Origin: Basidiobolus meristosporus CBS 931.73
Taxonomy: Eukaryota; Basidiobolomycota; Basidiobolomycetes; Basidiobolales; Basidiobolaceae
NCBI GenBank assembly: GCA_002104905.1
Contig: MCFE01000616.1
Location: 1-52,617, forward strand
Length of the DNA stretch: 52,617 bases
Direction of reading: 5' to 3'
In this document: positions 12,144 through 23,937 of the stretch, in pieces
Numbering within the stretch: position 1 is the first letter of the stretch
How the letters are laid out: every line of letters starts with the position of its first letter
Notes under the pieces: model-generated
The model's input: the letters and a program-made list of their open reading frames with translations, nothing else
The model's database searches: none
Told to the model about the DNA's origin: nothing
Position numbers and translations under genes: made by a program

Positions 12144-15100
12144 TTAATTTTTTGATGCCATTTCGATCTCATCGACAGGCGGCCTAGCACCACTGGGTGG
12201 CTGGGCCAGAGAGGCTTTGAGCTGGAGAACTGCTTTGTTGAAAGCAAAACTCAACACCTGGTTAAGCGGGCCTACCATGTTTAGCGCATAGATGACATAG
12301 GCAGCAACTCCGGTGAATACTGCCAATACGAGATTGAATGGGTTCATGAGGAACCAGAACAATGAAATAAACTCATTCCACCCCAAAACCATTATCAGCA
12401 TGATAACCCAATATGGAACGCGAGCAGTCGTAGCGACGACCGATCGCTTGGCTTCCAAGAATAAGGCGTCTGCCTCTTTCTTGAATCGGGAGAGAAGATC
12501 CTGCTGCTTTGCATTTGATAGAATCGTCAAAGTGCTGCCAATATCATATCCCTACAAACATGGCGAAATAAGCTCAAGAAAAGGCATGGCCCCATCAAGA
12601 AATTGCGAACTACCTCTGGGAAATAAAGCTCGGGTTCGAATTGAGCCTCGGTAATATCGATCTTGGCAAACAATGGCATCATTTGGATTGCCTAAGAATA
12701 GACAACAGTTACTAATGATATTGCAACATGTGCAGACAACTCCGCCAAACCTGCTCTTTAGCTTTTCTGAAGAACCCATCCATGTCATCTTCAGGCTTCC
12801 AAACTCTGGGCAAACCCTCGGCGTCATAACGGAACTTTTCTTCTAGCCTGTTGCGAAGCTTCAAAAGCATCAAATGATCCGCGGTCTCATCTTTGATTTT
12901 TTGGCAAAAGATCTCCCAAGAACGAACACGAAGGTTCTGAATAGATTGTTTCATTTCGTTGTCATCAGAATTGAGGCCTGTAGTGTGTATTAGTATCATA
13001 ACAACCATTGTGCGAGAGAGGAGATTCATTTACATCCAGCATGCTTGGCCAGCTTCGTTTCCGACTCTTCAGTGACTTTTCTAAAGGATTCCAAAGATTC
13101 CTTCCACATATCCGCATTGGCTCTGGTAAGGAAGATTGGAATCGTGTCGTTCAATTCGGTTCTGATATGTTTCTAAGGAGAATATGTCATATCAATACAG
13201 CGCTCATATTCGATGTTCAGTAATCGTGCTACCTCCAGTGAATTGACCAATTTTTTCATCTCATCCCGCTTTTGCGTTTGCGCAATTTCTTCTAAACTCT
13301 GATTCAGTTGCGCTGTCTCCTCTTCGAATGACCAGTCAGTCTCGGAAAGAGTTGCTGACCGAGCATTTTCTATGAAGTAACTCTCGGCCTCCTTCTTGGA
13401 ATTGGATACAATCGCTCCAAAGTCGTAATTGTCTCCCTTGAGTTTTTCCTAAACTCCAAGGTTAGTACACAGAGTCCCAACAAATCTGTGATTTGGGCTT
13501 GCTAACCTTGAGTGATCCGGTGAACATGGCAACAGCCTTCTTGTGGAGGTTCTTGAGTTGCCCAAGATATAGGATATGCAGTTGAGAATTCAATTTCTCC
13601 AGCGTTTCCTCTCGTTTACGCTGGTAAACCTCTTGGTGGTAGCGGCTGGCCTCTTTATCGAAGCTCGCTATATGCACGGATTCGAGGTTAGGCATGAGCG
13701 AGCGAAATTCAATCGAACTATACTAACTCAAAGCAATCTGACGAATCTCATTGGTACGTGAGCCTAAGCCCTCAAGAACACTACCCGCCTCAATGGGACG
13801 TCTAAATTCCTTGATGGCTTCGAGGAAAACGGCGAACGCAGCCTACCAATCGCGGAATTAGGGAAATATCAAGAGAACTAATGCCAGATTGCACTTACAT
13901 TAGCGATCTCATCACAGCGGTATTGGGCCAGCAATTCTTTCTGAGTGGGAAGATCGAGATCTCTATTGGTGACAATTTTTTCCTAGAATTGCCAGTTAAT
14001 ATTCTATTGATCGGTACAACCAAGCGAGTGCAAGTGTGAGTACCCATATTGCTTGCAAAAAGGTAGAAAATCCATCGGCTGGAATCATCTTGTGATAATT
14101 GGGCTTGAAGATGTACTCTGAGTCGGACGAATCGGTAAATCTAACAACAGTTTTGGGGTCAGACCACAATCGACAAGTGGAATACTCTCTGTTGTCTACC
14201 TTTTACGTAGAGCAGCCACGCCTTCGTCGAACTTTTGTGGCAAAAGAATTTTGTGTGGAAGCGCAGCAAAGGCAAAATCGAAGAAATCGGTGATCTGACT
14301 GTCTTCCAACCCCTCAGGCTGTCGAGTGAACTCGCATGAGACTACAATTTGTAGGTTCTTTTGATATGGTCAGCATACCTTTGCGAGTCCCGACCATAGT
14401 TTGGCCAAATCATTCTCCAAGGTGCTAGTTAAATTCTCTAGCGGAGTATTGCCGATGAAGTCTCGAATTACGAAAAACAAGAGAGTCTTTCCTTGTCCTT
14501 TTTGTTGGAAAAGTTGTAGGTTGACTTCAAATACGGTCTTGAGCAATCCCATATTGGCACCATTGTACAGCCCAATCATGTTCTCCCACTGGTTGATGAT
14601 GATGGCTTCTGCAGTGGCAATAGAAAATAGTGCACTTTTCCGTTCAAAATCCTAGGGGAATACTAATGAGTTGTACGAAAATGACATCTGCTTGCAACAA
14701 GCATACTTGATCTTCGCCACGTTCGCGACCATCGGTTCCTTCTACATCCATGACCAGAACTTTCATTCCTTGTCCACGACTAATCCAAATACCTGACAAG
14801 TGTATTTAGTAGGGAATATAGCGAGTTCACCTGAAGTGCCGACTTACGTACCTTTGGTGGTTTGTGCACGTTTCTTTTCGTCCATTACATCAAATTTGGT
14901 ACCAAAGAGATTGTTCAGTAAGGTACCTACGAGTTATATTTGTATTACTAAAGGTAACAGCTCGATCCTTCAAAAACCACATACTTTTTCCTGTGCTCTG
15001 GGACCCAAAGACAGCTACGACGTTATAATCAAAACCACTGTCGATGAGATCCCAATGCTCTCTCATGTATTGGTTTACTTGATCCCTGCATTGAGTTGGC

Positions 15101-15287
15101 AAGTAGGGTTTCAGATACGTCTTTAGAAAGTGATAGGTAAAATAAGACATATGTTCACTTACGAGAAGTCTTGGTTCTCATCAATAATCTGCAATTGAGG
15201 ATACGCATTTGTCGATGAGATATGAGTACTTTCCAATGGGGTAGCATCAGCTACACCATTTAGAGCTGGCGTGTTTAGGTTCTCCAT
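12144..15287 (-). CDS. SEY1: Sey1/RHD3-type dynamin-like ER fusion GTPase
   Basis: This is a multi-exon gene (about ten short introns) for the atlastin-like GTPase that fuses ER tubules. The start [11 protein letters not shown] is at 15287. Exon 1 ends at 15163 and splices to 15085, giving [16 protein letters not shown]. The P-loop GSQSTGKS is split by an intron. Then come [19 protein letters not shown] (switch I), [16 protein letters not shown] (switch II) and [13 protein letters not shown] (RD motif). The helical bundle includes [14 protein letters not shown] and [17 protein letters not shown]. The C-terminus holds the membrane hairpin ([20 protein letters not shown] and the next segment) and an amphipathic tail. 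I see no break. A single Sey1 is expected in fungi. Confidence 0.93.
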
Positions 15288-16634
15288 TAGAGATTCTATT
15301 GGTAAGAAAAGCTTGTACAATATAAGGACGGTGAGTCAAGCTTGATAAAGGAAGGATAAATTTGGTAATGAAAACATCATTATTGATATTGGAAGATTCG
15401 TGAATTTCTCTGGTTGGTGCACAATGCTAGTAGTATACTATAAACTTCGTGATCCCATGAGGGAGCATAGCCTTCCACACTGATGTTTCTACAACCACCA
15501 TTGCCGCTACGAATGCCATTCTCATGAGTGATGACTCAATAACACATTTCCAAACGAGCGCGTAGCATGATTTCAAACGTAGTGTAAATCCAGAAATAAT
15601 TTAGTTGTTGACATTGTCTCCGCATAACAAGCTAACTCTTTGAGAGTTTGTATCACCCTATGATGTATGTATGTGGAGAGGCCGAGGTTATTTAGGGAAA
15701 TATAATAAGCATACTTCACAGCTTACATAGACAAAACAAATGACCACAAATGAGGTAGACTAGGGTGTAGAGCTCCCGAATTCGATTTACTGATATTCTT
15801 GATTTTTGGCAGTCACATCTGCATTGCTCTGCATGATTCAAACTTGGAGTCGGCATGAGAAATTTGCCACGGAAGAAAATCTGGTTGTGAGAAAGGCTCC
15901 AGGAGAGCACTGTGATACCGATTGAAGCCCAAGTTCCTTGATATCCAGAATCAGCTCTACTTGTATCTGTATGCATATATGCACATATTTGATTAAGAAA
16001 GTTCTGGGATGCTGAACTTGAGTCATCATTATTAATTTACTCCACAACCACATAAAGCCCGTCAAATAGATTTCAATATAGCCACAGCATGAATAAAGCA
16101 AGTGGTAGATGTGTAGGTATGAGTAAGGGTGGTGGTGCGGAGTGGCTAGTGTATATATGCAGCAAGGAAACTAAACAACCTTGCAGTATATGCAATAGCC
16201 CTTTACGTTATGCAGATCGTCCGCACCTTACCATTTGTTTGATTCGTTCCTGGCTGTCAGAATGCCTCCGCCTTCTTAATTTTCCTTTATCACCACCATA
16301 TTTCACTTCTGACATTCCCTCTCTTTGATCATCTTTTTTCCTCTCTTGCCTCAGCCCCCTATTCTTCGGAATCAATCACCCACTCCAAATAGAGCATAGA
16401 ACAGTGAACATTTTTGCAAAAGGGTGGAGACCCTACCTTTTCGTACATACCCCACGCTGAACGAGTAAGTTTCTAGCGAGTTTTTTGTCCATCGCAACCA
16501 GCAAAGCTTTGGCATACCTATGTGTCAACAATCATGATAACTAACTAGTCGAACTAGGGAACATTATATAGATAGAGATTGAAGATATCGTCCTCTCTTT
16601 GTAATTACGACGCAAGCTCGCCAATATTCCCAAA
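15288..16634. other. Intergenic between divergent SEY1 and mosaic gene A
   Basis: This 1.35-kb divergent promoter region is AT-rich. Frames of up to about 87 codons on the minus strand (15716-16101) overlap in different frames, lack conserved motifs and are rejected. Pyrimidine-rich tracts at 16280-16360 precede gene A and may be promoter or 5' UTR. Confidence 0.45.
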
Positions 16635-19573
16635 ATGGTGATCAGCGCCATATTGAAAACTACCTGGAGACTCTTATGTATAGCACTCCTATTGATTAAT
16701 GCTTCGTTTGCTCAAGATACCCAGGTGCCGCGATTAAACGCTGTAGCATTCCAAGATGGGAGAACTATCTGGACATTCTCTAGATTCAAAAATTACACGG
16801 CATTTGTTAATGCTAATCCGCAAAGTCCAACTTACATACAGGAGCTCAAGGCCTCTATATTGCCTGATCTAGTTGTCGCCTACGATAAGAATCGGAACCT
16901 GCTGTTTCAAAGAGATGATTTCCCCCCGCTTTGGTCAGACGATCACTCCTTATTCGTGGCACTCCCTTCAGGAGATATTGGTTACTTCTACATTGAATTG
17001 GGCACAAATCTGTTGAATCTTCAACTGTATTCGATTGATGGAAAAAAGAAGAGGGAGAAAATAGCACTCCAGGATGTTATCACCTATTCAGCTGCAGTGA
17101 GTCTAGCCTCACCCACCAGGATCCTGCTGGCGTTTATTGACATTGACCCGAAGTCTGGGCCTTCTCTGAAGATGCAGATGTTCGACGACGAAGGGAGACC
17201 AATCGGCAATCCCTCCCTCATATCAAGCAACATCTTTGATGCGAATCAGAAGACCCTCTATCAGCCAAGTGTTTCCGTTTCCGCAACTGCTGATGGGAGC
17301 TTCTTGGTGAGTTGGCCTGGTAAAACTCGCAACGGAGATAATGTTCTTCGGGCTGCTTATGTATCGCCGGGTCAACCCATCAACAAGGCCTTCTTGGTGT
17401 CAACCTCAACTGCAAATACTGGCTTTATGAAGATCAACAAATGCGACACTTTGAGAGCTGGTGACGGCCATTACTGTATATACGAGGAATGGACTCCTCA
17501 AGGGGGCACTACTTGGGCGCGCGTGACATTCATTACGGTATTTTCGTATTCTGGTTCGGTTTATGATACCCCGACCAGACTCGGAAATTCAACCGAAGAT
17601 GTGAGCAAGGTGTTCTCACCTGCCATGAACATCGCCTTACCTTATGGTGGCTTGTTGGTCACCACCGACTATAAGGCTGATCCGGCCAATCCCAGTGCCA
17701 TGCCGGCAATATTTCTTTATGACCGTGAATGGAACCCCAAGCCCTACGATGGAAAAAACATCAAGAGCTATACGGTCTGTGTTCTGCCGAATAACACAGT
17801 GATCACCTTAGAGCAAGCCAAGCAACCCTCTGCACCAGTAAATCCCGCGGATTGGTTTATTCAACCTGGTTGGAGAGCAGTGCAAGAGGGATTGCCAAAG
17901 TTCCTCCCTGGTAAGTTGTGTTGGTTGTTGCCAGCGTACAAGGCCATTCTAATCAAAACTTTTCTTAGACTCGAAGTATGGTGATAATCCAGCGATCTCC
18001 TCCACTTACCCGGAACTGTACGGTATGATTCCCTTGAGCCTAGGGTATCTCAACATCACTTTCCTCCAAGAGGATTATCGGTTTGGCCTAGGAAACATCT
18101 CGATCTTTGACTCCAATTACCCCGACTATCCTCGTGAAGTCATCTCTGTGGTGCCCGATCCTACGGGACTGGGCAAGAGCTTTTCCATGAAGGTTTCCAG
18201 CTTCACTTTCAACACGCCAAACCATGACTACTTCATCACCATTGATGGGGGAACCTTCAAAAGCTCCTTGAACGAGCCATTACTTGGTATAGCAAAGAAT
18301 GTGTGGACCTTCACAACAGCAGCCGGTAAGATATCAAACAGAGTAACCGATTCGCCACACCACGCTAATGCTTTACTTCTCTGCTTATACCAGACTACAG
18401 TGAGCAAGGTAATTCTTCACGGTCACGTCAAGTTAGCAGAAATATCTAACAGCCCATCAATTCATTTAGCCGAGAAAGATGACGTGGTACTTCAGATTAG
18501 AGTTAAAAATGCCACCAGCCATTTCCGTGATCGTAATGAAGCTGCTCAGAAGCTGTCGGAGGATCTGTCATACTTCTTACCGATCGAAAAGGATAGAGTG
18601 ATGTCACGTTACCTCCGTACTGATGAGGTTGGTGAGATCTACCAGATCTCGCTGGTACGACTGCGGAATGGCAATGGTAAACGGATGGCAACGAAGCTTG
18701 CTGGAGATTTTCATTCAATGATCATGAAAAAGTCGACCAGTAACCTAATCGCCGGGAATGTGACTAGATATGTGGACCCAGAATTTGGAACCCTTTATGA
18801 GGGTAAGTGCAACCGCAACTTGCTAGCGAATTACTGCGAATCTCACATAATATTGAATCTATACAGAGAACATATTTCAAACCAACAAAGGGCCGCTAAT
18901 CGGGATCGTATGCTTTGTTGTATGCTTGATAATTTTCTATGTTTTCTGTCACCGCCGCTTCCCTGACAGTGATAACATGGTTATATTTGTCGTGGCTGTA
19001 TCATTATTTGATTTTATAGCCGACCTGCTCTTTGTGATTCTAAACAGCGGGGACATACCATACCTACAGGTCCCCTCCATCATCTTCTTCGTACTCCCGT
19101 TTGCCTTCAACATGGTGGCCTCCACAACGATAATAGTGAAGGAGGTCTCGTCGAACCCAGATTTCCGGGAATGGTTTTCCAAGCGAACATTGCTAACCAC
19201 GGGGATTTCGGTGCTCTCGGCCACCAATCCTGTGCTGTTGAATATTATGCGTTCTCGATTTGCTGGTCTGAACGAACTTAATGCTCCGTTGAGCGAGCGC
19301 GTATCCCGGTGGATCTTGTATTGCACAGCAGCGGATATTATTATCGAAGACATCCCCCAACTGATTATCCAAACCCTTTACAAAACAAACAATGGCTTCT
19401 TCAAACTGGTGCCCTTCCTGTCGATGGTGTCCAGCTGCCTGGGTATCCTCTTCTCGATCATTGCCCACATTTACAACCACGTAGCATACAAGCAGAACAT
19501 GATGGTCCGCAAAGAAGAGACCAGAGTGGAGTTCCAGGATGACGAGTATAAGGCAACCAAGGTGTACATGTGA
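16635..19573 (+). CDS. Secreted/membrane mosaic protein A: ectodomain, SbsA-like Ig, six-helix membrane domain
   Basis: An 895-residue protein in five exons: 16635-17910, 17969-18325, 18394-18408, 18470-18802 and 18867-19573. A signal peptide (ending about INASFAQ) leads into a roughly 400-residue beta-rich ectodomain. Exon 2 encodes an Ig-like fold resembling the SbsA Ig-like (Big_5) domain: LNITFLQEDYRFGLGNISIF, then HDYFITIDGG and NVWTFTT. Exon 3 is a 15-nt microexon (DYSEQ). Exon 4 encodes an alpha/beta module (LSEDLSYFLPIEKDR). Exon 5 encodes about six hydrophobic segments with charged loops and the motif EDIPQLIIQTLY, then a short acidic tail. All introns are phase 1. Several N-glycosylation sequons support an extracellular ectodomain. 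The architecture suggests a receptor or adhesin. Function is unknown. The paralogue is at 32552-35345. Confidence 0.85.
18394..18408 (+). other. 15-nt microexon of mosaic gene A
   Basis: The acceptor CAG ends at 18393 and the donor GTAATT begins at 18409. The microexon is needed to join ...TAAG to CCGAGAAAG in frame (D-Y-S-E-Q-A). The paralogue has a microexon of the same length, phase and position at 34193-34207. Confidence 0.8.
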
Positions 19574-20948
19574 ACTCGGCAATGATTTGATAGCAATTAC
19601 CCAGAAAACTATACTTATTGTACCTCTATCTCTGGCAACCATGATCAACATACACATACATATACACACACACACTCGTTAGCGTGTGGAATAGAAAACA
19701 GTTGATAGGCTCTTGCGTTGGCCAAATACCTTGGAACGCGGACATCACGCGGCTCTTGTCTGCTTTCAAAATCCACCAGGATCATGCAATATGACTTTGT
19801 TGAGAAGTCGCATGAGACTTAATCGAGCCGACGTATTTCGCGCCAATACTCCTATGTACCCATAAATTAGCGTAAATTTAGTAATTTTTTGATATCTTCC
19901 CCATTTTTCCCTGGTTGTTTGAGTAAACACGAGAAATTATGTCAGTAATGAATGAAATTAATTTCTCTAATTAGCGAATCGAGCCCCACCATCCAGACCC
20001 ACCAATCACCGTGGGACCGAGTTAATTTCCCCCCTCCAAAATAGGCAGTTCATATATGGACATTTCAAATAACCTTTGTTGCGGGCGGAAATAGAAATGG
20101 GGTCCCCTCGAGGTGGTAGCCAAAAGTACGTTTGGGTCGGATCTTACCTCTCACTGCGTCCCACCAGAAACCGGTGGTGTGCGGAGGAGTACGAGTTGAT
20201 ACCGGTATCCCTGAAGGGCAAAATCTCTACCGCATGAGGTGGACGGCAGGAACAGGCTGCACCAAGAGAAAGGCAACGAGGAAAAGCCCTGAGCACGTCA
20301 TTTGACCACCCAGCATTATTGCAGCCGTCTCTTTTGGGGAATGGTCGATCAAGTTCGCATCGTTCGCATTATACACTCGGACGTAATGTAGCACACATCT
20401 ATGCGACGTTTGTTCTAGAGATCGCCAAGGGGGAGTTATTTTTAGTGCGCTGACACTGCATTACGGGATTTGACCACCCATCGAACCCTCTAGGTCCAGC
20501 AGTGGGAATGGGTCCTCCCAAGTTCACGGTCAGGGCGTAGGGAAATACCGGTCTTCTGATGTGAGCAGACGAGCATATTAGCATCGTCGATTCAAATGGC
20601 GGCCAATCTATATTATTCGAGCACCCCAGCCAAAAAATGAATGCCATATTCATCAAGCAGGACAACCATCCCGGTTAAGCGAATAATCACCTCCTAGATA
20701 GACCAATTCTAGAGCTGGCACTTCAGAACATTCATTCCATCAGCCTTGAGGTGTTTGCGCCGTCAGTTTGTATACCATTACACCTGATATGATGGACGGG
20801 TCGAGATCTAGTCCTCCCACGTCAGGGATCACGGATCCCAATTGGAAATAACCTTTCGGCCGGATCGAGTCGAAAGAATTCCTTTAAATAGCGGGCCGCG
20901 CTCTGGAGTAGACCGTAGTTTCCAGATTTTTCCTTCCCGCATCCACTC
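19574..20948. other. Intergenic upstream of the oxidase gene
   Basis: No gene is seen. The only longer frame (20399-20665, minus) has no recognisable features. A CA microsatellite lies at 19655-19675. TTTAAATA at 20883-20890, about 60 bases before the oxidase ATG, is a plausible TATA element. Confidence 0.45.
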
Positions 20949-22582
20949 ATGACCAATTTATCTCTGCTGGCCCTTTTAGCCACCGCGCTAAGCTTAGCTT
21001 CTGCCCAGGTGGAGAAGGGCGGTCAATGGGATCTCATCGGACATTCCGGTGTGTCGGCCATGCATATGGCGCTAACCCATACCAACCACGTGATCATCCT
21101 GGATAGAGTCCAGAGGGCCTCGAAGATTTACCTGCCCACCGGGGAATACGCATGGGGCACCGAATACGACCTAGAAACCAACACAGTCAGACCGTTGAAC
21201 CTGAAGAGCAATACGTTCTGCTCGGCAGGTGGTTTCCTCGAGGACGGGGTAAGGGACAACCGTGGGCGATCACATGATATCCAGGCACTAACCACCCATT
21301 TTTTCCGCAGACCTTGATCAACGTAGCTGGCTCCCAAGGGCGTCGCAAGATCGAGGAAGGCTTCAACGGGATCCGCTCCTTCAAGCCCTGCACCGACAAG
21401 TTCTGCGACTTCAACCAGGACTTCAACGTCACCCTCCACTCGAAGCGCTGGTACCCGACTGTGGAGAACCTGGCCGACGGCCGTCTGTTCATCCTGGGTG
21501 GGTCCAGCACCACCTGCGCAACCAACAGCAAGGAGATCAACGTTCCCTCATTCGAGCTTTACCCACACCTGCCTGAAGACCCATTCCAAGGGGAGAAGCA
21601 TTTCCAATTCATGGAAGACACCTTGCCCCACAACCTCTACCCCGCCGTGCACCTTCTCCCCGACGGCAACCTGTTCATCTTCTCGAACACCCGCTCGGTC
21701 ATTCTCGACACGAAGACCTGGGAGATCAAGAGAGAGCTCCCAGAGATCCCAGGCGGAGTCCGTACCTACCCCTTGACCGGCGGCTCCATCTTGTTGCCCC
21801 TGTCTCCAGACAACGATTACCAAGCGGAGGTGTTGATTTGCGGAGGCAGCACCCGCTACTGGAAGAAGAGCCCCGGATTGAAGACCTGCGCCAGAATCAA
21901 CCTCGACGAGCCAGATGCCAAATGGGAGCTGGAGGACATGCCAATGCCCCGTGTGATGCCCGATCTGTTGGCGCTTCCCGACGGCCGGATCCTGATCGTC
22001 AACGGCGTGGAGATCGGGACCGCTGGATTCAACCGCGCTCAGGTTCCCACCTTCAGCCCCGTCGTCTACGACCCCAGTGCCCCCAAGGGACAACGCTTCT
22101 CCACCTGGAGTCCATCGGCCATCCCTCGTGTGTACCATTCCACCGCACTTCTCATCCCTGACGGACGTGTCTTCGTCGCCGGCAGCAACCCTAACGCTGA
22201 TGCCCTTTGGGAGAAGGTGGACTTCCCAACCGAATACCGCGTGGAGGCCTTCAGCCCCCCATACCTCTTCGCCGACCAGCCAAGACCAGTCATCGAGAGC
22301 ATGCAGCAATCCGTCAAGTACGGCGAGGAATTCGACATCGAGATCCAAACCTTCGGCTCCGACCCCGACATCGCCGTCACCATGATGCACAGCGGCTTCG
22401 TCACCCACAGCACCCACATGAACCATAGAGCAGTGAAACTCGACGTGGTCAGAAAGACCGGTGGCAAGGTCACCGTTAGAGCACCCCCTCGCCCGGCCAT
22501 CGCACCCCCCAAGTACTACATGGTGTTCGTGCTTGAGGATGGCATCCCATCGGTCGCCAAGTGGATCCAGCTCAAGAACTAA
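20949..22582 (+). CDS. Glyoxal/galactose-oxidase-like copper radical oxidase (AA5-like), secreted
   Basis: A 523-residue protein in two exons (20949-21248 and 21311-22582). It has a signal peptide (LLALLATALSLASAQ) and a Kelch-type propeller with an immunoglobulin-like C-terminus. The residues expected of a copper-radical oxidase are present: Cys in FCSAGGF (thioether partner), Tyr in SKRWYPTVE, the Tyr-His pair in RVYHSTALLIPDGRV, and the His ligand in GFVTHSTHMNHR. These enzymes oxidise aldehydes or primary alcohols to acids or aldehydes and make H2O2 outside the cell. The length fits glyoxal oxidases without extra WSC domains. The exact substrate is not predictable. High GC3 suggests strong expression. 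It is followed by convergent small secreted and CBM9-like genes. Confidence 0.93.
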
Positions 22583-22818
22583 GAAGCCACCCGAAGGAAC
22601 GGAACCCCCGCTGTAATATTAACATGTATACCTCGTTTTTGACCACCCAATACCTATCCTATGACTACCCCGATTTTGACCCAAGGCAAGGCCTATGTTT
22701 ATCCCATCCGACAACTAACCCCAACTATCCAGTTCTAGTCAGCGACAATAAAAGCTAGATCTTCGAGTTTATTGGAAGGGGATATGTGGTATCTATCTGT
22801 AGCTAGGTGGTGTGGTAT

Positions 22819-23229
22819 CTATCTACTAGTCATAGGTGGTGGTGGTGGCTGGTTTGGGTTCAGGGCTTGTGGATTTCCACCTCGACACCGAGCAACTTCG
22901 AGCATTCCAGCAGCTTCTTGCAGCCCTTGACTGAAGATCTCTTCCTGGATGACTTCCTTGGATTCGAGGAGGATCATCTTGCCACGAGCCATGTCCACCT
23001 TTCCTTCCTTGCAGGTGATCTTGAGGCCCTTGAGCAACTTGGGCTTGTTCAGCGTGTGGAAGATCTGCTCGCACGTCTCCTTTTTCAAGGGGTGGGCGAT
23101 TTCGGGCTGGACTGGTGGCTGATGAAGGCGGTCTTTTCCGAGGTTGGCCTTCAGCAGATTGATGGAGGTGGCGTTGGCCAGGAGAGCCGAACCCAAGAGA
23201 ACCATAAGAGAGCAGACCTTGAAGTGCAT
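22819..23229 (-). CDS. Small secreted cysteine-containing protein, unknown
   Basis: As written this is a 136-residue protein. The signal peptide starts MHFKVCSLMVLLGSALLANA, followed by a mature part with Cys in ETCEQIFH and ITCKEGKV. A TATA box at 23304-23311 sits about 75 bases upstream of this ATG. The written frame ends in a proline-rich tail (NPNQPPPPPM). The alternative frame after about 22940 reads KGCKKLLECSKLLGVEVEIH and stops at 22860. Its third codon positions are nearly all G/C, as in the rest of the gene, and it adds two more cysteines. I therefore suspect one extra base at about 22933-22945 and a true end at 22860, giving about 120 residues and four cysteines. There is no match to a known family. 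It could be an effector-like or cell-wall protein. Confidence 0.65.
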   Translation of the reverse strand: MHFKVCSLMVLLGSALLANATSINLLKANLGKDRLHQPPVQPEIAHPLKKETCEQIFHTLNKPKLLKGLKITCKEGKVDMARGKMILLESKEVIQEEIFSQGLQEAAGMLEVARCRGGNPQALNPNQPPPPPMTSR

Positions 23230-23303
23230 GTTGTGTGGCTGTGGTTGGTAGAATTGCTTTCCGACGATGGAATGATGAATTGGGTGGTCGGTCGGGGTTG
23301 GTT

Positions 23304-23311
23304 TATTTATA
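23304..23311 (-). promoter_or_regulatory. TATA box of the small secreted protein gene
   Basis: TATAAATA on the minus strand, about 75 bases upstream of the ATG at 23229. Confidence 0.6.
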
Positions 23312-23937
23312 CAGATGGGCATTCGGTAGGGTGAGCGTGGTTGGCAACAGATATGTGCCTGGTGTTGGTGATGACCAAGAAGTTTGGTTTCGTCACTAGT
23401 CTACATTAGTGCCAACGCACATGGGATTGGTTTCGAATGGGGTGCAAGTCTATTGCTTTTCATCGCAGGTGCCTGCTTACGCTGGTTACATCCACCGCAA
23501 TCCCTTCGATTCGCATGATCTCGATTTTTCTGCACCTGGTACGTGTTGTCGGCAGGATGGATCAACCAGATTCATATGATTACACATTCCACTGTATGGT
23601 CGCCTGGTTCGGTCAATTCGATGGCCACTGCACTTGTCCATCTCGACCTGGACCCTAACCCTGACTCTCGTCCTTGCCAGAGTGTTGCTAAGTCTGAAAT
23701 GACCTAATCCGGACTGCTCTCCTTCGTCGATGGTGCCACCCATTGCCAGAGGGTTGCGGATATTAGTGTCGCATGCATACCAGGCAGTTGATCTAAAGGA
23801 CGGAAAGGCACACCGACAAATCCCCTTAGCTACTGGAACAATTGAATGGATGCACCAACGGCCAGCATGAAGTGTAAACCGATATAAATTCTCTCCCAAG
23901 GGGACGACTGACTATTTTATTTGCCAATCACAGGGCA
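23312..23937. other. Divergent intergenic region
   Basis: A 626-base region between the divergent small secreted protein and CBM9-like genes, the likely location of both promoters. Frames on both strands are short and featureless. Confidence 0.4.

Noticed and set aside
15716-16101. Overlapping minus-strand frames of 86-87 codons between SEY1 and mosaic gene A
   Set aside because: They lie in different frames of the same AT-rich DNA, with no motifs or shared codon bias, in a promoter position.
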